Shown in pieces: positions 1-8,567 of a DNA stretch of 42,362 bases. The position numbers and the translations under genes are program-made. Position 1 is the first letter of the stretch. Every line of letters begins with the position of its first letter. The notes under the pieces are model-generated. The model worked only from the letters and a program-made list of their open reading frames with translations. It was not told where the DNA came from and ran no database searches. Location of the stretch: positions 1-42,362 of the IMG/VR virus record IMGVR_UViG_3300032325_000557; one strand, written 5' to 3'. Source of the DNA: a virus.

Positions 1-2
1 CC

Positions 3-1097
3 ATGAGTCAATTAGGGCGCATAGGTGGACAGGTACTTACAGATAATCTGTTACGTGCTGGAGTCGATCTTGCGTTCGAAACTGATCTACTATATCTTGA
101 TGTAAACAATCAGCGTATAGGAATTAAAGATTCAACTCCTGTATATGATCTTGATGTAAACAACAATATCTATGCCAACGATGTTACAGTAGTCACTCAG
201 CTGGCTCCTGGTAATCTAAGACTAACTCCTCTTGAAACTATAACCACTAGTGTAGGTGGCATCGATATCTACATCAACGGTAATGGTGAAATTTTTCATG
301 ATAGACTTACCACAGCTAATCTTGTTCTAGATGGTAATCTTATCTCTAGTATATCTAACAGCAACATAGTGTTGGATCCTAATGGTTCAGGTACAGTTGA
401 GTTACGAGCTGACACCAACATCACAGGTGACCTTGCAGTTAGCGGTAATATTTCTATGAGTGGAAATCTTACAGGGCTAGGCACACTAACCTTTGGTGAT
501 CAGACTCTTGACACAGTGACTATAAACACTGATTTTACGCAGAGCATTATTCCTGGAGACGATTTAACCTATGCCATGGGTGCTGATGCAGGCGATTCTA
601 GCCCACGACGCTGGGCAGATCTACATGTGCCAGAATGGCGGTACATAACTGATGGTGCATGGCCCGGAAGCGGCATTGTGCCAGGATCAGTGGTGATCAG
701 CGATCAAATGACTCTAGACGGAGTTAATAACAAAATATCAGCTATTCAATCCAACGATGATATTTTACTGAGCCCCGACACTGGAATTACCTACATTGAA
801 AGAACCAAGTGGGAAGACAGTGATATAACCAATCTTAATAACACTCCGTTAACTATTGCTACAACTGGCACAGGATACTATGTGTTTTCAGGCAACAACG
901 GTATGATAATACCTGCAGGTCCTGATCTAGATCGAAGAGCCAGTCCAGTTGTTGGCGAAACTAGATGGAATACCGATCGAGCATATCTTGAATGTTATGA
1001 TGGCACAGTATGGGCAGTAAGTACCGGTGGAGGCATCGAGGTCACAACAGAAATCATGGAAGATCTCGGCCATGTCTACACTCTTATGCTAGGGTAA
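3..1097 (+). CDS. Beta-rich virion/tail-fibre structural protein (364 aa)
   Basis: Probable virion protein of the fibre type. The N-terminus (GRIGGQVLTDNLLRAG, then AFETDLLYLDV and RIGIK) matches that of the next gene at 1229, so the two are paralogues and the start at position 3 is plausible although no upstream sequence is visible. Residues about 119-155 carry an LDPNGSGTVELRADTNITGDL segment, which also occurs in the 1229 and 16603 proteins and is typical of trimeric beta-helical shafts. The C-terminal part has the pattern TGTGYYVFSGNNG followed by ETRWNTD and YDGTVWA, seen in many marine phage fibre proteins. Its position at the head of a structural gene run supports a tail role. Exact position in the virion is unknown. 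Confidence 0.75.
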   Translation: MSQLGRIGGQVLTDNLLRAGVDLAFETDLLYLDVNNQRIGIKDSTPVYDLDVNNNIYANDVTVVTQLAPGNLRLTPLETITTSVGGIDIYINGNGEIFHDRLTTANLVLDGNLISSISNSNIVLDPNGSGTVELRADTNITGDLAVSGNISMSGNLTGLGTLTFGDQTLDTVTINTDFTQSIIPGDDLTYAMGADAGDSSPRRWADLHVPEWRYITDGAWPGSGIVPGSVVISDQMTLDGVNNKISAIQSNDDILLSPDTGITYIERTKWEDSDITNLNNTPLTIATTGTGYYVFSGNNGMIIPAGPDLDRRASPVVGETRWNTDRAYLECYDGTVWAVSTGGGIEVTTEIMEDLGHVYTLMLG

Positions 1098-1098
1098 T

Positions 1099-1224
1099 TC
1101 TCCAAAACTGATAAATAACTTTAATTGCAGAAACGACCATTTTTGCAAGATCCGACTGTGGTAAACCGACAAAGAGCGTGAGCTGAAAATCTGGTTAACG
1201 GTGAAACACCGGGGTTATTGGAGA
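1099..1224 (+). promoter_or_regulatory. Structured mRNA leader that can sequester the RBS of the 1229 gene
   Basis: The 131-base gap between two paralogous genes is the longest untranslated stretch in the structural run. TCTCCAA at 1099-1105 is the exact reverse complement of TTGGAGA at 1218-1224, which contains the GGAG ribosome-binding site of the 1229 gene. Inside lie two more possible stems: TTGCA 1125-1129 with TGCAA 1145-1149, and CGGTG 1199-1203 with CACCG 1207-1211 (loop AAA), extended by TAA/TTA across a GGG bulge. I could not match it to a known riboswitch family. The pairing was found by eye, not by a folding program. Confidence 0.5.
1110..1117 (+). promoter_or_regulatory. T4-type late promoter motif (GATAAATA)
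   Basis: GATAAATA differs from the T4 late consensus TATAAATA at one base. It lies between the 5' strand of the RBS-sequestering stem (1099-1105) and the 1229 gene. A transcript starting about 13 bases after the motif's first base (near 1123) would keep the RBS but lose its pairing partner. Confidence 0.5.
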
Positions 1225-1228
1225 GCAC

Positions 1229-2281
1229 ATGGCTATTGGTCGTATTTCCGGTCAGCTCTTAAAGTCTAACTTACTCCGTGCGGGTGAGAATTTAGCCTTT
1301 GAGACAGACTTACTCTATCTGGATGTTGTGAACTCTCGTATCGGGATAAAAACAGCAGCCCCTACCACTGACCTAGATGTTAACGGACACATTCGCTCTA
1401 CAAACATCACAGTAGACAATCAATTAAACATTGGAAACTTACACTTTACTGGTAATACCATAACCAGTGATTCCAACACCATAATTTTTGCAGCAGCCGC
1501 AGGCGAAGCCACTGTGTATCATTCAAGACTGCAGATAGACGACCTTCAACTGCAGGGCAGCACTATATCAACCACAGTCAGCAACAGCAGCATAGAGCTA
1601 GACCCTAACGGCACTGGCACAGTCAACATCATATCCAACACTAACATCACAGGCAATCTTGCAGTCACTGGTAATATCAATGCTACAGGAAATGTTGTAA
1701 TAGGTGGAAATATACAGATTGGTGACGCACTCACAGACAATATTGTGATCAATGCTAGCATCCGTAGTGACCTAGTACCAGAAACTGACAACACATATGA
1801 TTTAGGATCTCCTACATATCGTTGGAGAGCCATTTATTCCTACAATCTTTACACTTCTGCAATAACGGTTCCAACACTGGATGTTGGAAACTTGATGTTT
1901 CGCGACAATGAAATTACAACAACTACTGGACAAGATCTGTATCTTGACGGCAACGGCGCTGGCGGAGTTAGATTAGGTAATTTCAAAATAGCTGATAACG
2001 TGATCACTAACGTGGTGTCAGACGCTGTATCACAAATTGTACAAACTGGTACAGGTTATTTTAAAATACAAGGTACAAATGGTTTTGTACCTCCTGTGGG
2101 AGCAGCTGACACTAGACCAACTGCCTATGCTGTATTGGGGATGACACGATTTAACACAGATTCAGCTGCTTTAGAAATTTGGGACGGAGCAGACTGGGCA
2201 AGTCCCGCAGGTGCAGCAGGTGCTGTATCTGTTGCAGAAGCCAACGATATCGCAGCACAACTAGCACTTACACTAGGATAA
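1229..2281 (+). CDS. Beta-rich virion/tail-fibre structural protein, paralogue of the 3-1097 protein (350 aa)
   Basis: Paralogue of the preceding protein. Both share the N-terminal block (GRISGQLLKSNLLRAG, AFETDLLYLDV, RIGIK), the middle LDPNGTGTVNI...TNITGNLAVTGNI shaft motif (about residues 122-160), and a C-terminal block (TGTGYFKIQGTNGFV, then MTRFNTD and WDGADWA). The middle also has NTYDLGSPTYRWRAIYS, a motif common in phage long-fibre shafts. The start ATG at 1229 follows GGAG with good spacing. The gene follows a structured leader (1099-1224) and a late promoter motif at 1110. It is likely a trimeric fibre or collar-type component; its exact place in the tail is not recognisable. Both paralogues end in LxLG (YTLMLG and LALTLG), which suggests a shared C-terminal contact. 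Confidence 0.75.
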   Translation: MAIGRISGQLLKSNLLRAGENLAFETDLLYLDVVNSRIGIKTAAPTTDLDVNGHIRSTNITVDNQLNIGNLHFTGNTITSDSNTIIFAAAAGEATVYHSRLQIDDLQLQGSTISTTVSNSSIELDPNGTGTVNIISNTNITGNLAVTGNINATGNVVIGGNIQIGDALTDNIVINASIRSDLVPETDNTYDLGSPTYRWRAIYSYNLYTSAITVPTLDVGNLMFRDNEITTTTGQDLYLDGNGAGGVRLGNFKIADNVITNVVSDAVSQIVQTGTGYFKIQGTNGFVPPVGAADTRPTAYAVLGMTRFNTDSAALEIWDGADWASPAGAAGAVSVAEANDIAAQLALTLG

Positions 2282-2285
2282 TAAA

Positions 2286-2618
2286 ATGCCAACAGTTTTT
2301 AAACATTCACTAGTCACACAAATAGGAACTAATCCCACTGATGTAGTAGAGATCGGCGGCGGCGTTAGAGCCACAGTGATTGGCTGCAATCTAGCCAACG
2401 TTACATCGTTTGACACTGTGATAGTAGACATACAGGTAGTAGGAGCAGATACCACATCGGCATATTATGTTAAAGGTCTAGCAATACCACCAAACACCAG
2501 TGTAAAAGTAATCACACAGGGAGAAAAGTTAATTCTTCCAGAAAACACAGAATTACGAATTGTAACAAATACCGCTGACAGCATAGATGCCACTGTTAGT
2601 TATGTAGAGATATCATAA
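2286..2618 (+). CDS. Small beta-sandwich-like virion protein (110 aa)
   Basis: A short protein made almost wholly of predicted beta strands. It opens MPTVFKHSLVTQIG, and contains RATVIGCNLANVT, an IPPNTSVKVITQGEKLIL turn and a DATVSYVEIS end. Small proteins of this pattern occur beside fibre genes in marine T4-like phages and in tail or head decoration roles. It starts 5 bases after the previous stop, behind AGGATAATAAA. The 109-aa protein at 16261 has a similar size, composition and layout (VVSVNVVNRS, LIVVQTPTS), so the two may be distant relatives flanking the giant genes. No enzymatic motif is present. The function is inferred from context only. Confidence 0.6.
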   Translation: MPTVFKHSLVTQIGTNPTDVVEIGGGVRATVIGCNLANVTSFDTVIVDIQVVGADTTSAYYVKGLAIPPNTSVKVITQGEKLILPENTELRIVTNTADSIDATVSYVEIS

Positions 2619-2628
2619 GGAGCAGAAT

Positions 2629-3003
2629 ATGGCCGGAATATCAAGTTCATACTATTTAGGTACAACACCGTCTGAATCATTAGGAGATTCACCGCGCTAT
2701 TGGTATGCTTTGCGTAGAAATGAAGACGGCGAATTGTTTTTAGTTAGAAGTGATCAGATAGCTGATCTCGATGCCTACGAATTAAATATTCCAGGGCCGC
2801 CCGAAGAGGACTTTGATGAATTCGAACCGGGAGTTGATTTTCTAGACGGCATTGATGAAGATCACGAGCCTGTAAAAGAAAATATGTACTATCCTCAATA
2901 TAAATGGGATAATAGATCATTGTTTTATTATGTCGACAGCGACGGAATGTTTTCAGTAAGAATAAACAAGGGATATGCGTATCCCAACAATATTTCTTCA
3001 TAA
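2629..3003 (+). CDS. Acidic small protein in the tail-fibre operon (124 aa)
   Basis: Not a recognised family. The N-terminal half (SSSYYLGTTPSESLGDSPRY then WYALRRNEDGELFLVRSDQI) looks like a small folded beta domain. Residues about 55-85 are strongly acidic (EEDFDEFEPGVDFLDGIDED). The C-terminus (SLFYYVDSDGMFSVRINKGY) repeats the FYYVDSDG-type strand of the N-terminal part. A good AAGGAGC ribosome-binding site lies just upstream, and the gene ends 14 bases before the 1840-aa giant. Its conserved place between small virion proteins and giant adhesins suggests a structural or assembly role, perhaps an adaptor, but nothing shows this directly. Confidence 0.6.
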   Translation: MAGISSSYYLGTTPSESLGDSPRYWYALRRNEDGELFLVRSDQIADLDAYELNIPGPPEEDFDEFEPGVDFLDGIDEDHEPVKENMYYPQYKWDNRSLFYYVDSDGMFSVRINKGYAYPNNISS

Positions 3004-3017
3004 ATTAGGAAGATAGA

Positions 3018-6000
3018 ATGGCAGAGTTTAAGATAACACGATTTAGATACACCTGGCGAGCTGACTGGGATACCAACGTAACTACATATTTTAAAGATGA
3101 TGTAGTGTACTATCAAGGCTCTGCTTGGGCTTGTATCAGACAACACTCTCCGGGGGTGTTTGCTACTGATCAATCATTTACTCCGGCTGGTGAAACAAAT
3201 GCAAAACCAGCCTGGACAAAAACTACAGAAGGTAGAGAGTTTCTCGGACCATGGACAAGTGATACTACATACAACCCGGGGGTGTTGGTTAGCAACGGCG
3301 GCAATCTTTATCTATGTATTACTAGTCATCAATCGTCTACTAATTTTAATACAAATGCAGATAAATTTGAAATACTAGCTACCGGAACTAATTTTAGAAA
3401 TACATGGACTGCTGGTACAAGATATCGAGCGGGTGATGCTGTGCGATACAACGGCTATACATACCAATGTGTACTAGAGCATACTTCAGGCATGGCTTCT
3501 GAAGGTGTGTTAGTAGGAAATTCTGATTCAATAGATGACAGCACAGCCGAAACATGGACAGTAGCAGTTGAAAATTATACATACGTTGGCGAATATCAAA
3601 CATCGACTAGATATCGACAAAACGACCTAGTAAAATACGGCGGCAGTATATTAAAATGCATTATAGAACATACTTCGTCAGGAACACCCGGTAACATAAC
3701 CAACTTGAATTTTCAAACATATCTTTCAGGCTATGAATTTGATAATCAATGGAGTTCGACAACCTATTATGCCATAGGTGATGTGGTTAGATACGGCGGT
3801 GTAGTTTATGTTGCCTCTACAAATAATTTAAATAATCAGCCCGGCCAGAATCAACTATATGATTATGGTCCTGGAGATCCTAATTGGAAAGTTATAACCA
3901 AAGGTATTAACTTTCGAGGCGAATACGATCCACAAGGCAATGAACCATATCAAGAAGGCGATATAATACGACGCGGCGGAGCATTGTGGGTCAGTCTAAC
4001 TAATCAATTTACAGACGACAGCTCACTGATGGTGCTGGACCTATCTAACTGGCAATTAGTAATTGCTGCTCAGAATGTTAGAGGGGGTTGGAGAACTAAC
4101 CTCGATTATAATTTATACGATATCGTTTATTTCAGAGGAGTTACTTATTATGCCAATATTCCTCATCTAAGTTCTTTTGAAAATTTTCCAGGTGATAACG
4201 GCAGCGGTAATGATTATTGGACTATACTAGTAGTAGGTGATGAAAATAATGCACTAAACGTTCAGGGCGATATTCTATCATATGGACTTAGAAGAAATAT
4301 ACTAGAAGACGGTAGTACTCAGTTTACGCTAGGTGATGGTAGCACATTTGGAAATATCAGTGTACCTATTGGTACTAACGATCAATTACTGTATGTTGAA
4401 AACAACCAAGGCGATTTAAATTATACCAATTGGGGCACCATTAACAGAATCTACTATGTCAGAATCGATGGTATAGACGACACCGATCCGGAAAGAGGCG
4501 TAAATTATTTTAAACCGTATCGCACAGTACGATATGCTCTAGAAAGAGCCAACGACGGTTACACAGGTACAACTTCAATCCTAGTTTCCACAGGAGAATA
4601 TCAAGAAATATTGCCTTTGATTGTTCCTGCCAGAACTGCTGTAATAGGAGAAGAACTACGCTCAGTGACTATTCGAGCCAACGAACCAATAGCAGAGTAT
4701 GTTCAAGATGTAGATAAATTTTTAGAAAGCATTGTTCATATTGGAACTAAATTAGGGAATATTATTCAAGGGTTACCTGCTAACCTATCCATCGGTAATA
4801 CAGTACCGCAAGTTACTGCGTTTGCTAGTACAGGTGTCGCAGCAGCAACGGTGAATGATCTTTGGGGTGATATAATAACGATTATTGATTTTAAAGTTAA
4901 CGACCTCGGAGTAGAACCCACAGTAACCGGATCTAATACATTAGGTGGAAACAGCTCGGCAATAGATATATTAGAAGCAAACAGACTATGCATCAAAGCA
5001 GAAGTCGCTGCATATATGAGAAACACCTATCTCTCTTACATATATGACACAACACGTTGGGACAAAGACATTGATAGATTGATCGATGCAGTTATATATG
5101 ATCTACAATATCCTGGAAATTATAAATCCGTATTAGAGGGAAGATATTATGCCAACGCTGTCGTAGGCAGCGCACTTGAAGATATGTTTTATGTAAGAGA
5201 TACCACAGGTATCAGAAACATGACTCTAAAAGGCCTAGAAGGTGCCCTGTCTGCTCCTGCTCCAGGAGATGTATATAGTCTTCCTACAGGCGGTGCTTTT
5301 GTGAGTTTAGATCCAGGTTGGGGCCCAGATGATGAGCGTACTTGGATTATTAATAGAAGCTGTTACGTTCAAAACGTTACAACGTTTGGTGTAGGTGCAG
5401 TAGGACAAAAAGTTGATGGATCTCTACACAACGGTGGAAACAAGTCTATAGTTTCAAACGATTTCACACAAGTAATTTCAGATGGTATTGGTGCTTGGAT
5501 GTTAAATGGTGGCCGAGGTGAATTAGTTTCAGTGTTCTCATATTATGCACATATTGGTATGTTTGCAATGGATGGAGGAATTATCCGCGCTACCAACGGT
5601 AACAGCTCCTACGGAGATTTTGGAGCGGTAGCTGATGGTATCGACCCAAACGAAGTAGTTAGATACGGCTATGTTAACACACAAACCGAACAGGCTGTGG
5701 TAGCTGCTGCCTATGCTGGTGAAATTTTAGACTACATTCTAGGACTAGAATTTTCAAATTGCGGTCAGAATTATACCACCGCCTCGTATACAATTACCAG
5801 TAGTGGTAGTGGTGCTCGAGCGATTCAAGAAGAATTCCGAGATAATGCCATGTTTGAATGTCAGGTGCTTACAGGTGGTACTGGATTTACACAACGAGGT
5901 AACCAAGCGCAAACAGGTGGACCGCTATCTATAACACTAGCTACAGCTGAATCAGCCACCGAAGCACAGATATTAGGCATGCGGATTCTGATCATATCCG

Positions 6001-8540
6001 GAGAAGGAACAGGCCAATATGCATATGTACAGGCCTACAACTCCGGTACAAAAGTGTGTACAGTATATAGAGAAAGTGATGATTTACCAGGATGGGATCA
6101 TATACTACCCGGAACTCCGTCAGCACCGTTACTGACTACCGGTACCCGATATCGTATCGAACCAAGGCCAACATTCAGTGCACCTGGATTCACTGCCAGT
6201 GCTGTAACAATAGTTGATGCCGGAGCATGGTCTGCTGCGGTATATGGAGAAACTAGCCAAATATTTACTGATGTAACAGGCACTGTTGGTACAGGTACCA
6301 CTATAGAAGTTGTGCCAGCACCTGCTAGATTTACAGTAGTGAAAACAGGAAGAACTTATTCAATTACACAGACCAACGGCGGTGCAGGATACGCAGTGGG
6401 CAATACCATAACCATCAACGGCGACGATGTCGGCGGCACAATAGTTGAGCATGATATTGTATTAACAGTCACTGATATTTCAGATGACAGCACCAACTCG
6501 GTTATAGCATATGAGATAGCCGATACCAGCCTAATTGCAGCCAGCGGAAGATTTATTTTAACTCCGACAAGTGGACACTTTGGACGCTATTCGTCGACCG
6601 GAGAAACATGGACCTCATTTGATTTGCCTACCGATGGAAATTGGAAATGTCTAGCAGCCGGTAACAACAGATTTGTTGCAATATCATACGGTAGTTCAAA
6701 TGCCGCTAGCAGTACCAATGGAATAGATTGGACAGCACAGTCTATGCCAGCTTCAAGAAACTGGTCAGGAGTTGCATACGGAAAGCCATCAACAGCTAGC
6801 ACAGGAATATTTTTAGCTGTATCTAGCAATCTTAATTCTGCAGCCTATTCTACTAACGGCACTACGTGGACTTTATCAACATTGCCTACATTTGGTGATT
6901 CCACTTTAAATGAATATGTAGATGTTGCATTCGGAACAGATGTGTTTGTGGCTGTTGCTAACTCTAGTAATATAGCTGCTGTAGGCACATGGAACGGAAC
7001 CACTCTGTCTTGGCAAGGCACTATAATGGATGTAGTAACTGATTCTAGTCAGAAAGATTGGGTCAGCGTTACTTATGGTAATAGACGATTTGTTGCTATT
7101 TCTTCTACCGGTGATGTAGCGTATAGTTTTGATGGATTAACATGGCTACCAGCTAGTATGCCATCGCAAGACGGATCTACCGCACATAATTGGAAACAGA
7201 TTAGATACGGTCAAGGAGTTTTCTTTGCCGTAGGAGATACTGGATCTAAAACTATAGGGGCAGAACCAACCACTGGTCCGACTACCTATGCTGCTACTTC
7301 CTATGACGGTGTTGTATGGACTGAAAGAACCCTAGCATCTGAACTAGAATGGGGAGTTGTTGCTTTCGGAAATCCAGATATTACATTAAATGACAGCACC
7401 TTGTCAAATAATAAACCAACTTGGATTGCAGCACCATCTACCTCTAGTTTTACACTAAACAAAATTTATACAGGTGCTAGAGCACTCGGCAGAATAGTAT
7501 TAGGTGGAGTCACTGTGGGTTCGATGAAAATTTGGGAACCAGGCAGCGGCTACGATTCAGATCCTATAGTAACCGTTACTGACCCTAACAACACCGTGGA
7601 TCCAACTTTTAGACCAAGACTAGCTGATGCTGTGTTAGCCCAGCCTACGTTTGTCAGCAAAGGTGTTTCATATAAAACTAGTACCACTTCAATCACAGTC
7701 ACTGGAGACGGCTTTGCCGATAAGACACCTCTAGGTAAATTCATTACTCTAGACGGACTTACAGTGATGCCCGGACCTGGCGCACAGTTTTATATTGCTA
7801 ACACTACCGGATATAGAGTGGCAGTAATTGTGGGGATTAATGAAGAACTATTACCCAATGGTACTATTAGGTCTACCTTCCAAATCAGTCCAGCATCTAC
7901 CCTAGCTCAATTTATTGAACACGGTATGGAGGTGGTGATTCGTGAAAAGTACAGTCAAGTGCGTATCACAGGGCATGATTTCTTAGACATAGGTTCAGGC
8001 AATTTTGAAGAAACCAATTATCCGCTATTATATAAGAATTATGATTTTACTACTCAACCACAACAAGAAGTTCAAAATTTAAATGGTGGTCGAGTATTTT
8101 ATACCTCTACTGATCAAGATGGTAACTTCCGTGCTGGCGAACAGTTTGCTGTAGAACAAAGTACTGGTATTATCACAATCGCGGCAGAGTTCTTTGATTT
8201 GGCAGGTCTTACAGAATTAAGACTAGCAGGTATTAACGTAGGATCAACAGCTGTTATTAGAGAATTTTCTAAGGATGGATTATTCTTGCAGAATTCCAAT
8301 AACATAATACCCACACAACGAGCTGTTAGAACTTATCTACAAAGTAGATTGAATGTGGGAGGCGAAGACCTGTTAACCCCTAGCATTACAGCTGGTACAG
8401 TTAAGATTGGCCCAACTAGTATAGAAAGCTCAGCGGGTCAGTCAATTATAGTTCCTGTAGTAGCAGATTTTTCAGGTAACGCATCCGGTCTAGGCAACGG
8501 ATATGTAGCCCAAACCATGTTTTACCGTAGTATGAGATGA
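3018..8540 (+). CDS. Giant modular tail-fibre/adhesin protein (1840 aa)
   Basis: Very large structural protein, likely on the distal tail. Domains in order: seven W/Y-rich modules of about 33 residues (about 12-386), each of the form W..xxxY..GDVVxYGGxxYxCxxxH, resembling carbohydrate-binding family 5/12 modules; a spacer with TYYVRIDGIDDTDPERG and a PYRTVRYALERA beta-helix entry (about 480-560); one helical module (about 650-710) ending DLQYPGNY; a right-handed beta-helix-like core (about 770-880: WGPDDERTWIINRS, IVSNDFTQVISDGIGAW); a run of BNR-like W...GxxFVAVS...S.DG..W repeats, probably a beta-propeller (about 1180-1460); and a C-terminal block with YTSTDQDGNFRAGEQF, ELRLAGI and TQRAVRTYLQSR. 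No lytic motif was recognised. GGAAG precedes the start. The 8568 gene encodes a larger paralogue. Confidence 0.8.
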   Translation: MAEFKITRFRYTWRADWDTNVTTYFKDDVVYYQGSAWACIRQHSPGVFATDQSFTPAGETNAKPAWTKTTEGREFLGPWTSDTTYNPGVLVSNGGNLYLCITSHQSSTNFNTNADKFEILATGTNFRNTWTAGTRYRAGDAVRYNGYTYQCVLEHTSGMASEGVLVGNSDSIDDSTAETWTVAVENYTYVGEYQTSTRYRQNDLVKYGGSILKCIIEHTSSGTPGNITNLNFQTYLSGYEFDNQWSSTTYYAIGDVVRYGGVVYVASTNNLNNQPGQNQLYDYGPGDPNWKVITKGINFRGEYDPQGNEPYQEGDIIRRGGALWVSLTNQFTDDSSLMVLDLSNWQLVIAAQNVRGGWRTNLDYNLYDIVYFRGVTYYANIPHLSSFENFPGDNGSGNDYWTILVVGDENNALNVQGDILSYGLRRNILEDGSTQFTLGDGSTFGNISVPIGTNDQLLYVENNQGDLNYTNWGTINRIYYVRIDGIDDTDPERGVNYFKPYRTVRYALERANDGYTGTTSILVSTGEYQEILPLIVPARTAVIGEELRSVTIRANEPIAEYVQDVDKFLESIVHIGTKLGNIIQGLPANLSIGNTVPQVTAFASTGVAAATVNDLWGDIITIIDFKVNDLGVEPTVTGSNTLGGNSSAIDILEANRLCIKAEVAAYMRNTYLSYIYDTTRWDKDIDRLIDAVIYDLQYPGNYKSVLEGRYYANAVVGSALEDMFYVRDTTGIRNMTLKGLEGALSAPAPGDVYSLPTGGAFVSLDPGWGPDDERTWIINRSCYVQNVTTFGVGAVGQKVDGSLHNGGNKSIVSNDFTQVISDGIGAWMLNGGRGELVSVFSYYAHIGMFAMDGGIIRATNGNSSYGDFGAVADGIDPNEVVRYGYVNTQTEQAVVAAAYAGEILDYILGLEFSNCGQNYTTASYTITSSGSGARAIQEEFRDNAMFECQVLTGGTGFTQRGNQAQTGGPLSITLATAESATEAQILGMRILIISGEGTGQYAYVQAYNSGTKVCTVYRESDDLPGWDHILPGTPSAPLLTTGTRYRIEPRPTFSAPGFTASAVTIVDAGAWSAAVYGETSQIFTDVTGTVGTGTTIEVVPAPARFTVVKTGRTYSITQTNGGAGYAVGNTITINGDDVGGTIVEHDIVLTVTDISDDSTNSVIAYEIADTSLIAASGRFILTPTSGHFGRYSSTGETWTSFDLPTDGNWKCLAAGNNRFVAISYGSSNAASSTNGIDWTAQSMPASRNWSGVAYGKPSTASTGIFLAVSSNLNSAAYSTNGTTWTLSTLPTFGDSTLNEYVDVAFGTDVFVAVANSSNIAAVGTWNGTTLSWQGTIMDVVTDSSQKDWVSVTYGNRRFVAISSTGDVAYSFDGLTWLPASMPSQDGSTAHNWKQIRYGQGVFFAVGDTGSKTIGAEPTTGPTTYAATSYDGVVWTERTLASELEWGVVAFGNPDITLNDSTLSNNKPTWIAAPSTSSFTLNKIYTGARALGRIVLGGVTVGSMKIWEPGSGYDSDPIVTVTDPNNTVDPTFRPRLADAVLAQPTFVSKGVSYKTSTTSITVTGDGFADKTPLGKFITLDGLTVMPGPGAQFYIANTTGYRVAVIVGINEELLPNGTIRSTFQISPASTLAQFIEHGMEVVIREKYSQVRITGHDFLDIGSGNFEETNYPLLYKNYDFTTQPQQEVQNLNGGRVFYTSTDQDGNFRAGEQFAVEQSTGIITIAAEFFDLAGLTELRLAGINVGSTAVIREFSKDGLFLQNSNNIIPTQRAVRTYLQSRLNVGGEDLLTPSITAGTVKIGPTSIESSAGQSIIVPVVADFSGNASGLGNGYVAQTMFYRSMR
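3051..4176 (+). repeat. Seven tandem carbohydrate-binding-like modules in the 1840-aa protein
   Basis: Seven degenerate protein repeats spaced roughly 50-65 residues apart share an aromatic after the first strand, Y, then GD/ND-[IV]-V-x-Y/F-x-G and a final aromatic-x-C-x3-H. Examples are WTAGTRYRAGDAVRYNGYTY and YQTSTRYRQNDLVKYGG. Repeats 5-7 have lost the Cys and most of the terminal His. The pattern resembles chitin/cellulose-binding CBM5/12 folds; ligand binding is inferred. Confidence 0.6.
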
Positions 8541-8541
8541 A

Positions 8542-8549
8542 CATAAATA
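8542..8549 (+). promoter_or_regulatory. T4-type late promoter motif (CATAAATA)
   Basis: CATAAATA sits in the 27-base gap before the 2559-aa giant gene. A start about 13 bases downstream of its first base (near 8555) falls immediately before the CTGGAG ribosome-binding site at 8556-8561, giving a very short 5' leader. Confidence 0.5.
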
Positions 8550-8567
8550 TAGATACTGGAGTGTACA

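Noticed and set aside
1098-1228. Known riboswitch (glutamine, glycine, SAM or preQ1 type) in the leader
   Set aside because: I could not match the conserved core of any of these families. A structured leader is kept, but without a named class.
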